From positions 32,318 through 96,317 of the forward strand of contig JAQWRV010000019.1 in assembly GCA_029243545.1 (NCBI GenBank): a DNA stretch of 64,000 nt, read 5' to 3'. The translations under genes and the position numbers were made by a program. The notes under the pieces are model-generated. The model saw only the letters and a program-made list of their open reading frames with translations. It did not search any database and was not told the origin of the DNA. Source of the DNA: Rhodospirillaceae bacterium. Its GTDB lineage: Bacteria > Pseudomonadota > Alphaproteobacteria > Rhodospirillales > Rhodospirillaceae. Below, one piece after another: positions 50,915 through 60,089 of the stretch (its first letter is position 1; each line of letters opens with the position of its first letter).

Positions 50915-51715
50915 ATGCCAACCAAAAAGCTCTCATCAGATACCGTTCGGCCTATACGCGCCCTGATGCGCGGACTGGATACCTTGCAACAACTTAACCG
51001 GCACAACGGCGCGACTGTGACTAACATTGCCAAAGCCGTCGGTTTGCCGCGCACTACCGCTTACCGTGTCTTGGAGACACTGTGCGTCGCCGGGTATGCG
51101 ATGCGGGACCTCAGCGATGAGCGCTATCGCCTGACCACAAAAGTTCGTTCGCTATCGGATGGGTATGACGATGAATCTTGGGTTCAAGAAATCGCTAAGC
51201 CCCTGCTGAAGAAATTAGCCAATGATGTTGTATGGCCCATAGCAATTTCAACACTGAGCGGAACATCCATGCTGGTCCGCGAAACCACGGACCGCGATAG
51301 CCCCCTCGCCCTGACACGCTACTCTGCCGGATTGCGTGTACCGGTTCTTAGATCATCGTCTGGCCGGGTTTACTTAGCCTTTTGCACTGATGAACAGCGG
51401 GAAGTTTTGCTGGCAGTGTTGCAAAAATCTGACCGGCCCGAAGATAAAATTGCCCGGGACCGTCAGCTGGTGAACCGCATTCTTGCCGAAATTAAGAAAA
51501 ACGGTTTTGCCGTGTTCGATAACCCGTCCATGGCGGAAATGAGCATCGCCGTCCCGCTTCATGTGAAAGGAAATATGATTGGTGGAATTGTCGTGCGTTT
51601 TATCCGCTCGGCGATAACAGCTGACCAAGCCGTCGAAAAACATCTTACATTTATGAACCGCACAGCAAATGAAATCAGCAAAGCGTTCGACGAGGCCCAT
51701 ACACCGTCCTCCTAG
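50915..51715 (+). CDS. IclR-family transcriptional regulator
   Basis: A 266-residue regulator. The N-terminal winged helix has RALMRGLDTLQQLNRHNGAT and VTNIAKAVGLPRTTAYRVLE; the C-terminal GAF-like effector domain includes LPVLRSSSGRVYLAF-like text (VPVLRSSSGRVYLAFC) and the final IVVRFIRSAITADQAVEKHL. MhpR/HcaR-type relatives control aromatic catabolism. It is the first gene of a four-gene plus-strand unit and is divergent from the flavin reductase/monooxygenase genes, so it probably controls both arms. Confidence 0.93.
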   Translation: MPTKKLSSDTVRPIRALMRGLDTLQQLNRHNGATVTNIAKAVGLPRTTAYRVLETLCVAGYAMRDLSDERYRLTTKVRSLSDGYDDESWVQEIAKPLLKKLANDVVWPIAISTLSGTSMLVRETTDRDSPLALTRYSAGLRVPVLRSSSGRVYLAFCTDEQREVLLAVLQKSDRPEDKIARDRQLVNRILAEIKKNGFAVFDNPSMAEMSIAVPLHVKGNMIGGIVVRFIRSAITADQAVEKHLTFMNRTANEISKAFDEAHTPSS

Positions 51716-51730
51716 TTGGTCCCAAAAGAC

Positions 51731-53452
51731 ATGCCCATCACCCGACATTTTGCAACGGTCAGCGACCAACACGGCCTTGATCAGGTAAAGAGTGCCCGGC
51801 AAGTTCATTACCGGCGCGCGGGTGAAGGGCCACCTGTTATAATGCTGCACATGAGTCCGCGGTCTTCGGCTGAATGTGAGCCACTGATGCAGGCCTGGTC
51901 AGACAGCTTCACAATCTTCGCACCAGACACGCCGGGATACGGCGCATCAGACCCTTTATCCGGCGGACCATTTGATTTATCGGACTTTGCCCACGCCCTC
52001 GCTGCGTTTGCCGATTCCATCGGATTAGATCGTTTCGGTCTTTATGGTCATCACACCGGCGCCATGATCGCCGCGGAATTCGCCCGGCTCTATCCGGCAC
52101 GCGTTACGATGACCGTGGCCAATGGATACCTAGTGGTCACTAAAGACGAGCGTGAAGAGATTCTCAGTAATTATTTCCATGACTACACGCCACAGCCCGA
52201 CGGCCAACACCTGCAGCATATTTGGCGACGGATCCGCGACCAGTTCATGTTCTTTCCCTGGTCTGTACAAACGCCAGCAGCGCGAACGTTGATGAAATCG
52301 AAATTCACCGTCCCTGATCCTGATATTATTCAAGAGGACGCACTCGACCTGTTACGCACAGGTGTGCATGAGGCTGATGGCTATGGGGCCGCCTTTCGTT
52401 GTGACGGTGCTAAAATTCTAAAAGACATCACCACGCCCTGTTTGGTCACGGCACAGCCTTATGACTTGCTATACGAACAATTGGGCCGTATTCCCGAAGA
52501 CATTCCGGACAGCGTTTCAGTGGACCGTTTTGACACGATGGATGCACTTAACGCAGCCGCTAAACAGTTGTTGATGGATCATGCTGTGGGTGATGCGCCC
52601 GCTGTCACCGCCACGGCGACTATTGTGGACCAAGCTTGGAAGAGTTACGCGGACACGGCGACTGGTCAGCTTTCCATCCGGCGTGGCCATGTGGGAACCG
52701 GCTTACCCGTGGTATTGATTCATAACTTTGGATCATCAACGTCAGCCTGGCAGCCGGTGGTAACAGCGCTTATAGGCAAACGCCCTTTTGTTGCCTTGGA
52801 TCTACCGGGTCACGGCGAGACGGGGTCGGCCTGGGGAGATGGCGAGGTTACCATTGATGCCTGTGCGAACGCTGTCAGTGAAACAATGAAAAATATTGGG
52901 ATCGAGGCCTGTCACCTGTTTTCCTATGGCGGCGGTGGATTAGTTGCGTTGAAACTTCTCGAACGTGGCGAAAAAGATATCCGGTCCTGGACCGCCGTCG
53001 ACTTCTGGCTATTCGATGACGAAGAAAAGGCCAAACTAAAAGACCGCCTTGCACCAATCTTGAAACCAGAACCCTATGGCCAGCACCTCAACCAGGCCTG
53101 GTACATGATCCGCGACAGTGAATTGTTCTGGCCATGGTTTGACCCCAAGCCTGAGAACGCTGTGAATCAACCGCCCGAAACCGACCCGGCACGGCTTCAC
53201 CGACGCGTATGCGACTTGCTCAAAGCGGCGCCGGTCTATCAGACGATCGTAAACAGTGCGCTAGAAGCGGACGGTGAAGCCATACTCAAAACGCTCGATA
53301 TACCCGTGATCTTTGGCCCCCGGAACGGCAGCCCACATACGGACCGTTGCCGCCGCGCTGCAGAATTGACGCCCAAGGGCAAGGCGATCACGCTATCCAA
53401 CGATCACGGCCGCCGCGCTGCGGCTGTCGTCGCCCTTTTGAAAGACAAATAA
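51731..53452 (+). CDS. Duplicated alpha/beta-hydrolase fusion lacking both nucleophiles
   Basis: A 573-residue protein with two alpha/beta-hydrolase folds (about 1-290 and 310-573). The halves share, besides the fold, a cap element at 157-177 and 449-469 (GQHL-x3-W-x3-RD ... PW), so they arose by internal duplication. The nucleophile elbow G-x-Ser-x-G reads G106-H-H108-T-G110 in the first half and S398-Y-G400-G-G402 in the second, giving His and Gly in place of the nucleophile. Candidate catalytic histidines remain (H284, H559). Non-hydrolytic or binding functions are possible. The ATG at 51731 lies 15 bases after the IclR stop; the FAD oxidase gene follows. Confidence 0.85.
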   Translation: MPITRHFATVSDQHGLDQVKSARQVHYRRAGEGPPVIMLHMSPRSSAECEPLMQAWSDSFTIFAPDTPGYGASDPLSGGPFDLSDFAHALAAFADSIGLDRFGLYGHHTGAMIAAEFARLYPARVTMTVANGYLVVTKDEREEILSNYFHDYTPQPDGQHLQHIWRRIRDQFMFFPWSVQTPAARTLMKSKFTVPDPDIIQEDALDLLRTGVHEADGYGAAFRCDGAKILKDITTPCLVTAQPYDLLYEQLGRIPEDIPDSVSVDRFDTMDALNAAAKQLLMDHAVGDAPAVTATATIVDQAWKSYADTATGQLSIRRGHVGTGLPVVLIHNFGSSTSAWQPVVTALIGKRPFVALDLPGHGETGSAWGDGEVTIDACANAVSETMKNIGIEACHLFSYGGGGLVALKLLERGEKDIRSWTAVDFWLFDDEEKAKLKDRLAPILKPEPYGQHLNQAWYMIRDSELFWPWFDPKPENAVNQPPETDPARLHRRVCDLLKAAPVYQTIVNSALEADGEAILKTLDIPVIFGPRNGSPHTDRCRRAAELTPKGKAITLSNDHGRRAAAVVALLKDK

Positions 53453-53477
53453 GAATACGCACATCTAAGGAACAACA

Positions 53478-55067
53478 ATGTCCGAAGCCCAAGCGTTACC
53501 CGATACGTCACACGACTCACTCATAGCCCAACTCCAAGCCATTCTGGGCACGGATCATGTCATCACCGATGAAGCCGAGCGGGCGTACTATTCGCAAGAC
53601 GTTTACAACCAAGGCCCAACCGTACTGGCCGTTATCCAGCCGGATACAAAAGAAAAACTGAGTAAAGCAATTGCTGCAATCACCGGCGCAGGCGTGGCCG
53701 TATATCCACGCGGGGGAGGTTTCTCATATACCGACGGATATATTCCGACCACCAGCAACGGCGTAACCGTAGATACACGCGAGATGAACCGTATCATCGA
53801 GATCAATACGGAAGACATGTACATAACCGTGGAATCCGGTTGCACCTGGGCAACCATAGAAGAGGCGCTAAAGGATAAGGGTGTACGTCCCGTGTTTTGG
53901 GGTCCCTTCTCAGGTTTGAACGCTACAGTCGGCGGCTCTATGTCGCAAGGCAGTGTGACCTACGGCTCCTCGAAACATGGACCGTCCGGTGTTGCAGCAG
54001 AAGGCATGGAAATAGTGACGGCTGACGGATCAATCGTCACCACCGGATCTGCGGGACAGCCGGGTCATTCCCCATTTTTCCGGCATTACGGACCGGACCT
54101 AACCGGCTTGTTTTGCAATGACGCGGGCGCGCTCGGCATTAAAGCGGCTGTGACGCTCAGACTACAACGGCGCCTGCCCGTGGTTATGGGGCTGTCTTAC
54201 GGCTTCGAAACCTTCGACGGACTGCACAAAGGTATGGCGGCGGCAGCGCGTGACGGATTGCCGACCGAGGCTTTCGGCTTCGATGCCACGGTGATGAAAG
54301 TTTTCACCGGTGGACAAGGCCTGGCCCAAGACCTCAAGACGTTATTCGCTGTCGGTATGGCCGGACGGAACATCTTCGCTGGGCTGTGGCAGATGATGAA
54401 AATAGCAGTCGCGGGAAAACGCTTTATCGATAAAGCAGAATACACGGCGCACTTTGTCTGCGAAGCACGAGACATGCGGGAAATGAAGTCTTTGCTCGAA
54501 GCAGTTCGGGTTGCTGTTGATCCTCATGGAAACGAGATCGTCAATACAGTTCCAGCAGTCGTGCGCGCATACCCTTTCCCGCCGTTCTCCCTGGTTGGCA
54601 CGTCGGGTGAACGTTGGCTTGCCATGCACGGCATTTTACCGTTCTCGCGCGTGGCTGAGTTCAAAGAAAGAATCGATGCGCTGTATGAGCGCTACGCTGC
54701 AAAGATGGAGCAGCACAAAATCGTCAAGGCTTCGATGTTTACCACCATCGCGACCAATGCCTTTCTCTATGAACCAGTGTTTTACTGGGATGACTCGAGA
54801 GCCGCGTTCATCGACCGTCATACGGACCCAGAAATTCTCAAGAAGTTCACAACCTTTATGCCCAATGAAGAGGGGCGCAAGGTGGTGGCCGAAATGAAGC
54901 AAGGAATCATTGACTGCGTCTATGTGTGCGGCGGCACCCACATGCAAATTGGCAAGGCCTACCCTTACACACGCGAGCGGGATGCAGGTGCGCTGGAGAT
55001 GATTAAATCATTGAAAGCCCATGTGGACCCACACGGACTGATGAACCCCGGCGCGTTAGGACTCTGA
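53478..55067 (+). CDS. FAD-linked oxidase (PCMH/VAO-type, GlcD-like)
   Basis: A 529-residue flavoprotein with a PCMH-type FAD-binding domain: VAVYPRGGGFSYTDGYIPTT, VTVDTREMNRIIEINTEDM, GPFSGLNATVGGSMSQG and FCNDAGALGIKAAVTLRL, and a C-terminal cap domain ending VDPHGLMNPGALGL. The family oxidises alcohols, hydroxy acids or phenols (vanillyl-alcohol oxidase, glycolate oxidase). No signal peptide. TAAGGAA precedes the ATG. It follows the duplicated hydrolase by 25 bases and precedes the CpcT-like gene by one base, so the unit is one operon. Confidence 0.9.
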   Translation: MSEAQALPDTSHDSLIAQLQAILGTDHVITDEAERAYYSQDVYNQGPTVLAVIQPDTKEKLSKAIAAITGAGVAVYPRGGGFSYTDGYIPTTSNGVTVDTREMNRIIEINTEDMYITVESGCTWATIEEALKDKGVRPVFWGPFSGLNATVGGSMSQGSVTYGSSKHGPSGVAAEGMEIVTADGSIVTTGSAGQPGHSPFFRHYGPDLTGLFCNDAGALGIKAAVTLRLQRRLPVVMGLSYGFETFDGLHKGMAAAARDGLPTEAFGFDATVMKVFTGGQGLAQDLKTLFAVGMAGRNIFAGLWQMMKIAVAGKRFIDKAEYTAHFVCEARDMREMKSLLEAVRVAVDPHGNEIVNTVPAVVRAYPFPPFSLVGTSGERWLAMHGILPFSRVAEFKERIDALYERYAAKMEQHKIVKASMFTTIATNAFLYEPVFYWDDSRAAFIDRHTDPEILKKFTTFMPNEEGRKVVAEMKQGIIDCVYVCGGTHMQIGKAYPYTRERDAGALEMIKSLKAHVDPHGLMNPGALGL

Positions 55068-55068
55068 A

Positions 55069-55989
55069 ATGAGAATTCTTCTAACATTAGTATTCGTCAC
55101 AATGTTGAGCGGATCAGCGTTCGCCCAAACCGAGGTGGAACGGAACTTCAACACCTTTCTGCGCTGGTTCTCAGGCAGCTGGGATAACGAAATTCAAACC
55201 TTTAATGAGAACTACAACAAAATTCCTGACGACGAGCGACATGGCCGCATTCACATGGTCTACAAAGCTGTAAAGTCCGACGCCTTCCCTGGCGTGCTGT
55301 TTGTCATCGAGAACTACAGCAAAGAGGGTATACGCGGCCCGCTCAATTACATGTCGGTGCATCACTTCTATCCGGATACAGAACGTGGTGCCATTGCCCA
55401 CGCTTTTTTATTCAAAAAGGACGGTAATTGGTCTTACCTCGCCGAAGACCCGCAGGCAGCGGCAGACCTCGCGCCCGATGACGTGAGCTTCAATACCGAC
55501 TGCATGATGTATTGGACCAAAGAAGCTGGCCAATATATCGGAACAACGGACGAAGGCGCATGCCGGGTAGGCGACAACAAAGACCTGCTTGATGCCACAG
55601 GCGTGCTTTCTCAGTCAGACCTGTGGCGCCGAGACATAGTGCTCGACAGAGACGGAAACATCCTTCGCGGCCACAAAGAATTCGAAAGATTCCGGGCGGC
55701 GACATATTACAACTGCGGGGGACGCCACCAGGATAATGATGGCGAATGGGTCTATTTCCAGAACGAGCGCGTACATAACCAAGGTGACTTTGTCTGGTTG
55801 GGCGACGAAAATCTAGGTGTTCAGATTCGTCAGATCATCTGGACAAACGGGTTCTTTGAAAACGCCACGGCGCTGCAGACCTTTCAGAACGGCAGCGCCA
55901 AAGCCACCGTCAACGGACATGGTTCATTACAGACGCGCTACATCGGCATCGATCATCCAGAGTATGTGGTGAACTGCAAGAGATCATGA
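55069..55989 (+). CDS. Exported CpcT/CpeT-like protein
   Basis: A 306-residue protein with signal peptide MRILLTLVFVTMLSGSAFA. The mature part matches the CpcT/CpeT (DUF1001) family: FLRWFSGSWDNEIQTFNENY, FPGVLFVIENYS, GPLNYMSVHHFYPD and NTDCMMYWTKEAGQYIGTT. In cyanobacteria these proteins attach bilins to phycobiliproteins. There is no sign of phototrophy here, so a different ligand-binding role at the envelope is likely. It starts one base after the FAD oxidase gene, tying it to that pathway. Confidence 0.75.
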   Translation: MRILLTLVFVTMLSGSAFAQTEVERNFNTFLRWFSGSWDNEIQTFNENYNKIPDDERHGRIHMVYKAVKSDAFPGVLFVIENYSKEGIRGPLNYMSVHHFYPDTERGAIAHAFLFKKDGNWSYLAEDPQAAADLAPDDVSFNTDCMMYWTKEAGQYIGTTDEGACRVGDNKDLLDATGVLSQSDLWRRDIVLDRDGNILRGHKEFERFRAATYYNCGGRHQDNDGEWVYFQNERVHNQGDFVWLGDENLGVQIRQIIWTNGFFENATALQTFQNGSAKATVNGHGSLQTRYIGIDHPEYVVNCKRS

Positions 55990-56068
55990 TCTTGCCCTTC
56001 GCTGGATGCAGTTTCGCGGCAGGCGTTAAGTAAACGAATCCTCTAGATAAACGCCTTGCTCCACTGCA

Positions 56069-56425
56069 CTACTTTCTCCCCAATCTCATGCGGAGGTCTT
56101 CGGCGATGTAGTGACCGTTGGCGCCGAGGAATACATCTTCCAGATTGGGAAACTCGGCTCTGCGCTTTTCCACTGTTTCAGGCGGGACGATAGCGCCCGA
56201 CTGCACGTGGAATGACAACTTTGGCACTTCGGACTTACGCAGTTGGTTGATGTAGTTGGTAATCACCTTAGAGACGTCGGGCAGATCGTTCTCGATGGGC
56301 AGTTCCTTGGGCCAAATCCACAACGATTTACGGGCCGCCGGATCAGTGAGCGGCTCCAAGTACATTCTCATTTCATCTTCGGTCAGGCCGCATTTGGGAT
56401 TGGCACGGCAAGGAAGTAGACCCAT
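56069..56425 (-). pseudogene. Haloalkane dehalogenase, C-terminal fragment
   Basis: 118 residues match only the C-terminal third of LinB/DhaA-type haloalkane dehalogenases: AARKSLWIWPKELPIENDLP, SKVITNYINQLRKSEVPKL, GAIVPPETVEKRR, and the catalytic-His region GANGHYIAED. The nucleophile Asp, halide-binding residues and most of the fold are absent, and upstream sequence contains no N-terminal remains. It is therefore a truncated, presumably inactive remnant. Confidence 0.8.
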
Positions 56426-56564
56426 AAGTCTTAGATTACCCGAAACTCGGATAGATAAAAAACATCGGTTAAGGTTTGCTGATATAATTAGCCGTTAGGT
56501 AGGCAATAATGTTTGCTCTAGGTATGAAGCGGATATTCAAATAACCTTATTATCCGGCCTGAAT

Positions 56565-56700
56565 TTAGACGTGAGCAGAGACTGTATGGCCTAATCCTTG
56601 TTCTCCCAGCGCATCACGCAATCTTTGCATAGCCAACCCCACTCTAGATTCCACGGTGCCTAACGCGAGTTTGAGTTATACGGCAATCTCGCTGTGGGGC
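56565..56700 (-). pseudogene. ECF sigma factor region 4 remnant
   Basis: Directly after the HisC stop, minus-strand translation gives HSEIAV, an in-frame stop, then LKLALGTVESRVGLAMQRL and RDALGEQG, ending at TAA (56565-56567). This is the helix-turn-helix of ECF sigma region 4.2 (usual pattern 'sHaEIA..lgl.lGTVkSRl..A...LR..L'). The interrupting nonsense codon and missing region 2 mark a gene remnant. Confidence 0.65.
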
Positions 56701-57789
56701 CTACTTCTTCATAAAGGCTTCGACCCTGTCGAAGCAAATTTCCATTTCGTCATCCAAACCTATGGTGATGCGCAGGTGGTTGGGTAAACCGAACATGGCC
56801 ATGTAGCGGGTCATAATATTTCTCTCGCGGAGAAAGGCATCACAGTCTTTCGCCCGCTTACCATCTTCATCAGGGAAGCCGACGCATACAAAGTTGCCTT
56901 CCGTGCCAGTGGCATCTAGCCCCATGCCAGCCAAACGCTGCGTAGCAATGCCTTGCCACTTGGCTGTATGGGCGACCACCTTATCAACATGATCGGTGTC
57001 TTCAATGGCAGCCACACCGGCGGCCTGCCCTGTGCTCGACACGTTGAACGGGGAACGAATCTTGCCAATGACGGACACGATGTCTGGATGGGTGTAGCAC
57101 CAGCCCAATCGGATAGAGGCCAGGCCGTGCACCTTGGAAAAAGTACGTGTCATGGCAGTGTTGTCCGTCGCTTCGACCAGTGCCACACCGGGGTCGTAGT
57201 CGGGCTTGGTGACATATTCCGCGTAAGCGGCATCAATAATCATTAGAATGTCTTCGCGGAGCCCAGCGCGGAGACGTTCAATTTCGCTGATACTCAGATA
57301 AGTGCCGGTCGGGTTATTAGGATTGGCGACAATGACAACCTTAGTGCGATCAGTCATCGCGCCAAGCAAGGCGTCGACGTCTGCGGTGTAATTGATATCC
57401 GGCGCCTGGACGATATCAGCGCCGCACGAATGGGCGTAAATGCGGTACATGGAGAAGGTCGCTGAGGGATAGAGGACTTCATCCCCTGCCCCGGCATAAG
57501 CGCGCACCAGAACACCCAGTAATTCATCAGAGCCGATGCCCATGAGGATTTGCTCGGCCTTGAGGCCATAGCGGCCGGCAATAGCGGTACGGACCGCCAC
57601 AGCATTGGAATCGGGATAGCGTTCAATGACGTCCGCAGCCCCTTGGTACGCCTCCAGCGCTTTGGGACTTGGACCAAGGGCTGACTCATTGGCCGAAAGC
57701 TTCACACCCGGGCCACCGCCACCTGTGGGGCTCTGGCCCGGAATATAAGGATGAATCCGGTCGAGTCCGGGGCGAGGCGTGACGGGCAT
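56701..57789 (-). CDS. hisC: Histidinol-phosphate aminotransferase-like PLP enzyme
   Basis: A 362-residue class II fold-type I aminotransferase with VKLSANESALGPSPKALEAY, IGSDELLGVLVRAYAGAGDEV, IVANPNNPTGTYLS, IIDAAYAEYV and the PLP-lysine region TRTFSKVHGLASIRLGWCY. This is the HisC pattern; related enzymes act on aromatic amino acids, and the isolated context leaves that open. The ATG at 57789 has GGAG 8 bases upstream. Confidence 0.9.
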   Translation of the reverse strand: MPVTPRPGLDRIHPYIPGQSPTGGGGPGVKLSANESALGPSPKALEAYQGAADVIERYPDSNAVAVRTAIAGRYGLKAEQILMGIGSDELLGVLVRAYAGAGDEVLYPSATFSMYRIYAHSCGADIVQAPDINYTADVDALLGAMTDRTKVVIVANPNNPTGTYLSISEIERLRAGLREDILMIIDAAYAEYVTKPDYDPGVALVEATDNTAMTRTFSKVHGLASIRLGWCYTHPDIVSVIGKIRSPFNVSSTGQAAGVAAIEDTDHVDKVVAHTAKWQGIATQRLAGMGLDATGTEGNFVCVGFPDEDGKRAKDCDAFLRERNIMTRYMAMFGLPNHLRITIGLDDEMEICFDRVEAFMKK

Positions 57790-57854
57790 CAAATGTTCTC
57801 CAAAGTGATTCCTGACGCTACCGGTCGAGCCCCGTCGGAATCAAGCGCTAGAAC

Positions 57855-57873
57855 CGCGTTTGGGGCAAACGCG
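57855..57873. promoter_or_regulatory. Inverted repeat with adjacent TTGACA
   Basis: CGCGTTT-ggggc-AAACGCG is a perfect 7-bp inverted repeat between the divergent hisC and MFS genes, and TTGACA (57874-57879) follows immediately. No matching -10 is obvious. It could be a regulator site for either gene. Confidence 0.3.
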
Positions 57874-57925
57874 TTGACAGACGCCCAGAACTAGCTCAAG
57901 GAACGGTTTCCACCTGCTTATGTGA

Positions 57926-59149
57926 TTGCCCGTGCCCGTTCTTTTCCTCACCGTTTTTGTCGCTGTCATCCCGGCCAGCATCATTATGCCCATGCTGCCC
58001 TTCATAGGGCAGAAATACGGCGCGACTACGTTCGAGATTTCACTGCTGTTCACGCTCATGCCGATGATCGTCATTGTCGTAGCACCCATATGGGGGCGGC
58101 TATCGGATAAGTACGGTCGCAAACCTATTTTCATGGCCTCCCTTATGGCTAGTGCCCTCACCTTTATCGTATTCGGGCTGGCGGATAGTCTGCCGGCAAT
58201 GTTTGTTGCCCGGGCTTTGCAAGGCATAACCGGAGGTAATGTCTCTATCGCCTTTGCCATGGTAGCGGACTCCACCAATCATGAAAACCGGGCAAAATAT
58301 CTGGGCTACACATCCGGCGCTATGGCGTTAGCCTTTTTCGTTGGACCGATGTTCGGCGGCCTGCTCATGGGAGCAGACTTAGAAACCTTCACCCATACGA
58401 CGCCTTCTATTGTTGCGGCTGGCATGAGTGCTGTGGCTACTGTCATTGGTATTATTTTCCTGAAAGAAACACGTTCCGGGCGACAATCCAAAGCAGCAGT
58501 CAATGAGAAAGCGCTAGATGAACCCCCCCCCTCAGACATCAATAAGAAAGATGTATACGTCCCGCCCCGTGCGCCTGTTGGCCGTATAGGTCTATACTTG
58601 ATTATTCTTCAGTTTCTCATCAGTGGTTATATCGGTGGTTCCGATCAATTCGTGTTCGCCTTCTGGGCACAAGGTGTGCACGATTGGGGCCCCCGTGACG
58701 TAAGCTTTGGCATGGCCACTTTGGGTGGTGGCTATATGCTGGCGACCATTGGTTTGGTCGGCCCACTTACCAAGCGCTTTGATGATCTGGGTGCATACCT
58801 CATTGGCGGAATCATAAATGTGATTGGGCTTGTCACCCTTTTAACCGGGCCGAATGTGTGGATCGCATACTCGGGTTTGTTCATAGCCGTTACCGGCATG
58901 GGCATTTGGAGTACGGTGTTGTCGAGTGTTTTGACCAAGGTCAGCCCTGAGGACAAGGTAGGCTACATGCTGGGTGTCTCAAGCGGCGCGTCCATGATCG
59001 GGCGGGTAATCGGGCCTTTGATCGCGGGCGGCACCTTCCTCTCTATTAGTTATACACTGCCCTTTATGGTGACCTTAGGGCTCGTCCTTGTCGTCGTCGC
59101 CAACGCCATTCGACTGGTTCTGGTTCAGCGGCGCGCGGCTTCCGCTTGA
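57926..59149 (+). CDS. MFS transporter, TetA/multidrug-resistance type
   Basis: A 407-residue membrane protein with about 12 segments and MFS signatures: APIWGRLSDKYGRKPIFMAS (loop 2-3), ARALQGITGGNVSIAFAMVA, and the central cytoplasmic loop LKETRSGRQSKAAVNEKALD. It resembles drug/H+ antiporters of the DHA1 family. The start is uncertain: TTG at 57926 or GTG at 57932, neither with a clear ribosome-binding site. Substrate unknown. Confidence 0.87.
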   Translation: MPVPVLFLTVFVAVIPASIIMPMLPFIGQKYGATTFEISLLFTLMPMIVIVVAPIWGRLSDKYGRKPIFMASLMASALTFIVFGLADSLPAMFVARALQGITGGNVSIAFAMVADSTNHENRAKYLGYTSGAMALAFFVGPMFGGLLMGADLETFTHTTPSIVAAGMSAVATVIGIIFLKETRSGRQSKAAVNEKALDEPPPSDINKKDVYVPPRAPVGRIGLYLIILQFLISGYIGGSDQFVFAFWAQGVHDWGPRDVSFGMATLGGGYMLATIGLVGPLTKRFDDLGAYLIGGIINVIGLVTLLTGPNVWIAYSGLFIAVTGMGIWSTVLSSVLTKVSPEDKVGYMLGVSSGASMIGRVIGPLIAGGTFLSISYTLPFMVTLGLVLVVVANAIRLVLVQRRAASA

Positions 59150-59210
59150 AAGCATGCCGTAATACGGTCATAGAGATGCAGATTATTATAAGGATTGTTG
59201 GGGGAAATAG

Positions 59211-59843
59211 GTGAAAGGTCTCTTTGAAACGTTGCGGGAAGGCCATGCGCGTTACCGAGAAGCGCGACTGCCTGAATACAGGCCGCTGCTCAAAAAACTT
59301 GCCGATACCGGCCAAGACCCTAAAGCGCTTGTTGTCGCCTGCAGCGATTCCCGCGTTGACCCAACTCTATTGTTCGATCAAGAGCCCGGTGATCTGTTCA
59401 TTGTGCGCAACGTTGCCAACGTTGTCCCTCCTTACGAACCGGGCGCCGGTTATCACGGCACCAGTGCCGCCCTGGAGTTTGGCGTCAAGGGCTTAGAGTT
59501 ATCTGACATTATCGTTTTAGGGCACGCACATTGTGGCGGCATTCAAGCCCTTATCGAAATGACAGATGGAGAAGCGCCACCCGGAGAGTTTATCGGCCCA
59601 TGGATGTCCATTGCCGAGCAAGCAGCGCTTCAAGCTAAAGAGGAAAGCAACGGAGAAGACCGGGCAGTAAAGACTGAACAAGCCGTGGTCCGCATGTCCT
59701 TGAGAAATTTGATAACGTTTCCTTGGGTTGCGGACCGTGTGACAAGCGGGTCCCTCACAATGCATGGCTTCTATTTTGATATACGAGACGGGTCCGTCAT
59801 GTGGCTCAATTCGAACACCGATCAGTTTGAAAATTTCGCCTAG
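59211..59843 (+). CDS. Beta-class carbonic anhydrase
   Basis: A 210-residue enzyme interconverting CO2 and bicarbonate. The zinc ligands are visible in LVVACSDSRVDPTLLF (Cys, with the Asp-Arg dyad) and VLGHAHCGGIQAL (His and Cys); FIVRNVANVVPPYEPGAGYHGTSAALEFGV is the family core, read in parts. The start is a GTG with GGGGGA 6 bases upstream. It stands alone, with a 246-base gap before arsC. Confidence 0.95.
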   Translation: MKGLFETLREGHARYREARLPEYRPLLKKLADTGQDPKALVVACSDSRVDPTLLFDQEPGDLFIVRNVANVVPPYEPGAGYHGTSAALEFGVKGLELSDIIVLGHAHCGGIQALIEMTDGEAPPGEFIGPWMSIAEQAALQAKEESNGEDRAVKTEQAVVRMSLRNLITFPWVADRVTSGSLTMHGFYFDIRDGSVMWLNSNTDQFENFA

Positions 59844-60089
59844 CCGTCTCGCAACGCCAGTCTTGCGTGGTAAGCTGATATCAAGCACATCGTCTCCTGA
59901 GGAGCCGCGTGCTATGATCCGCCTTGAATCGCATTCGTTCTTACGTGTTCTTTGCTGCCTGCCAAGGCCAACCCAGCGCAGCCTTTGACGACGATTATTC
60001 TATACGCGCAGATGCAGGATGCGTTTTTGCGACACACGTGTATCTTGGCATGACCGGTGAATAAAAAAGAAGACGACAAGGAGACCTTC

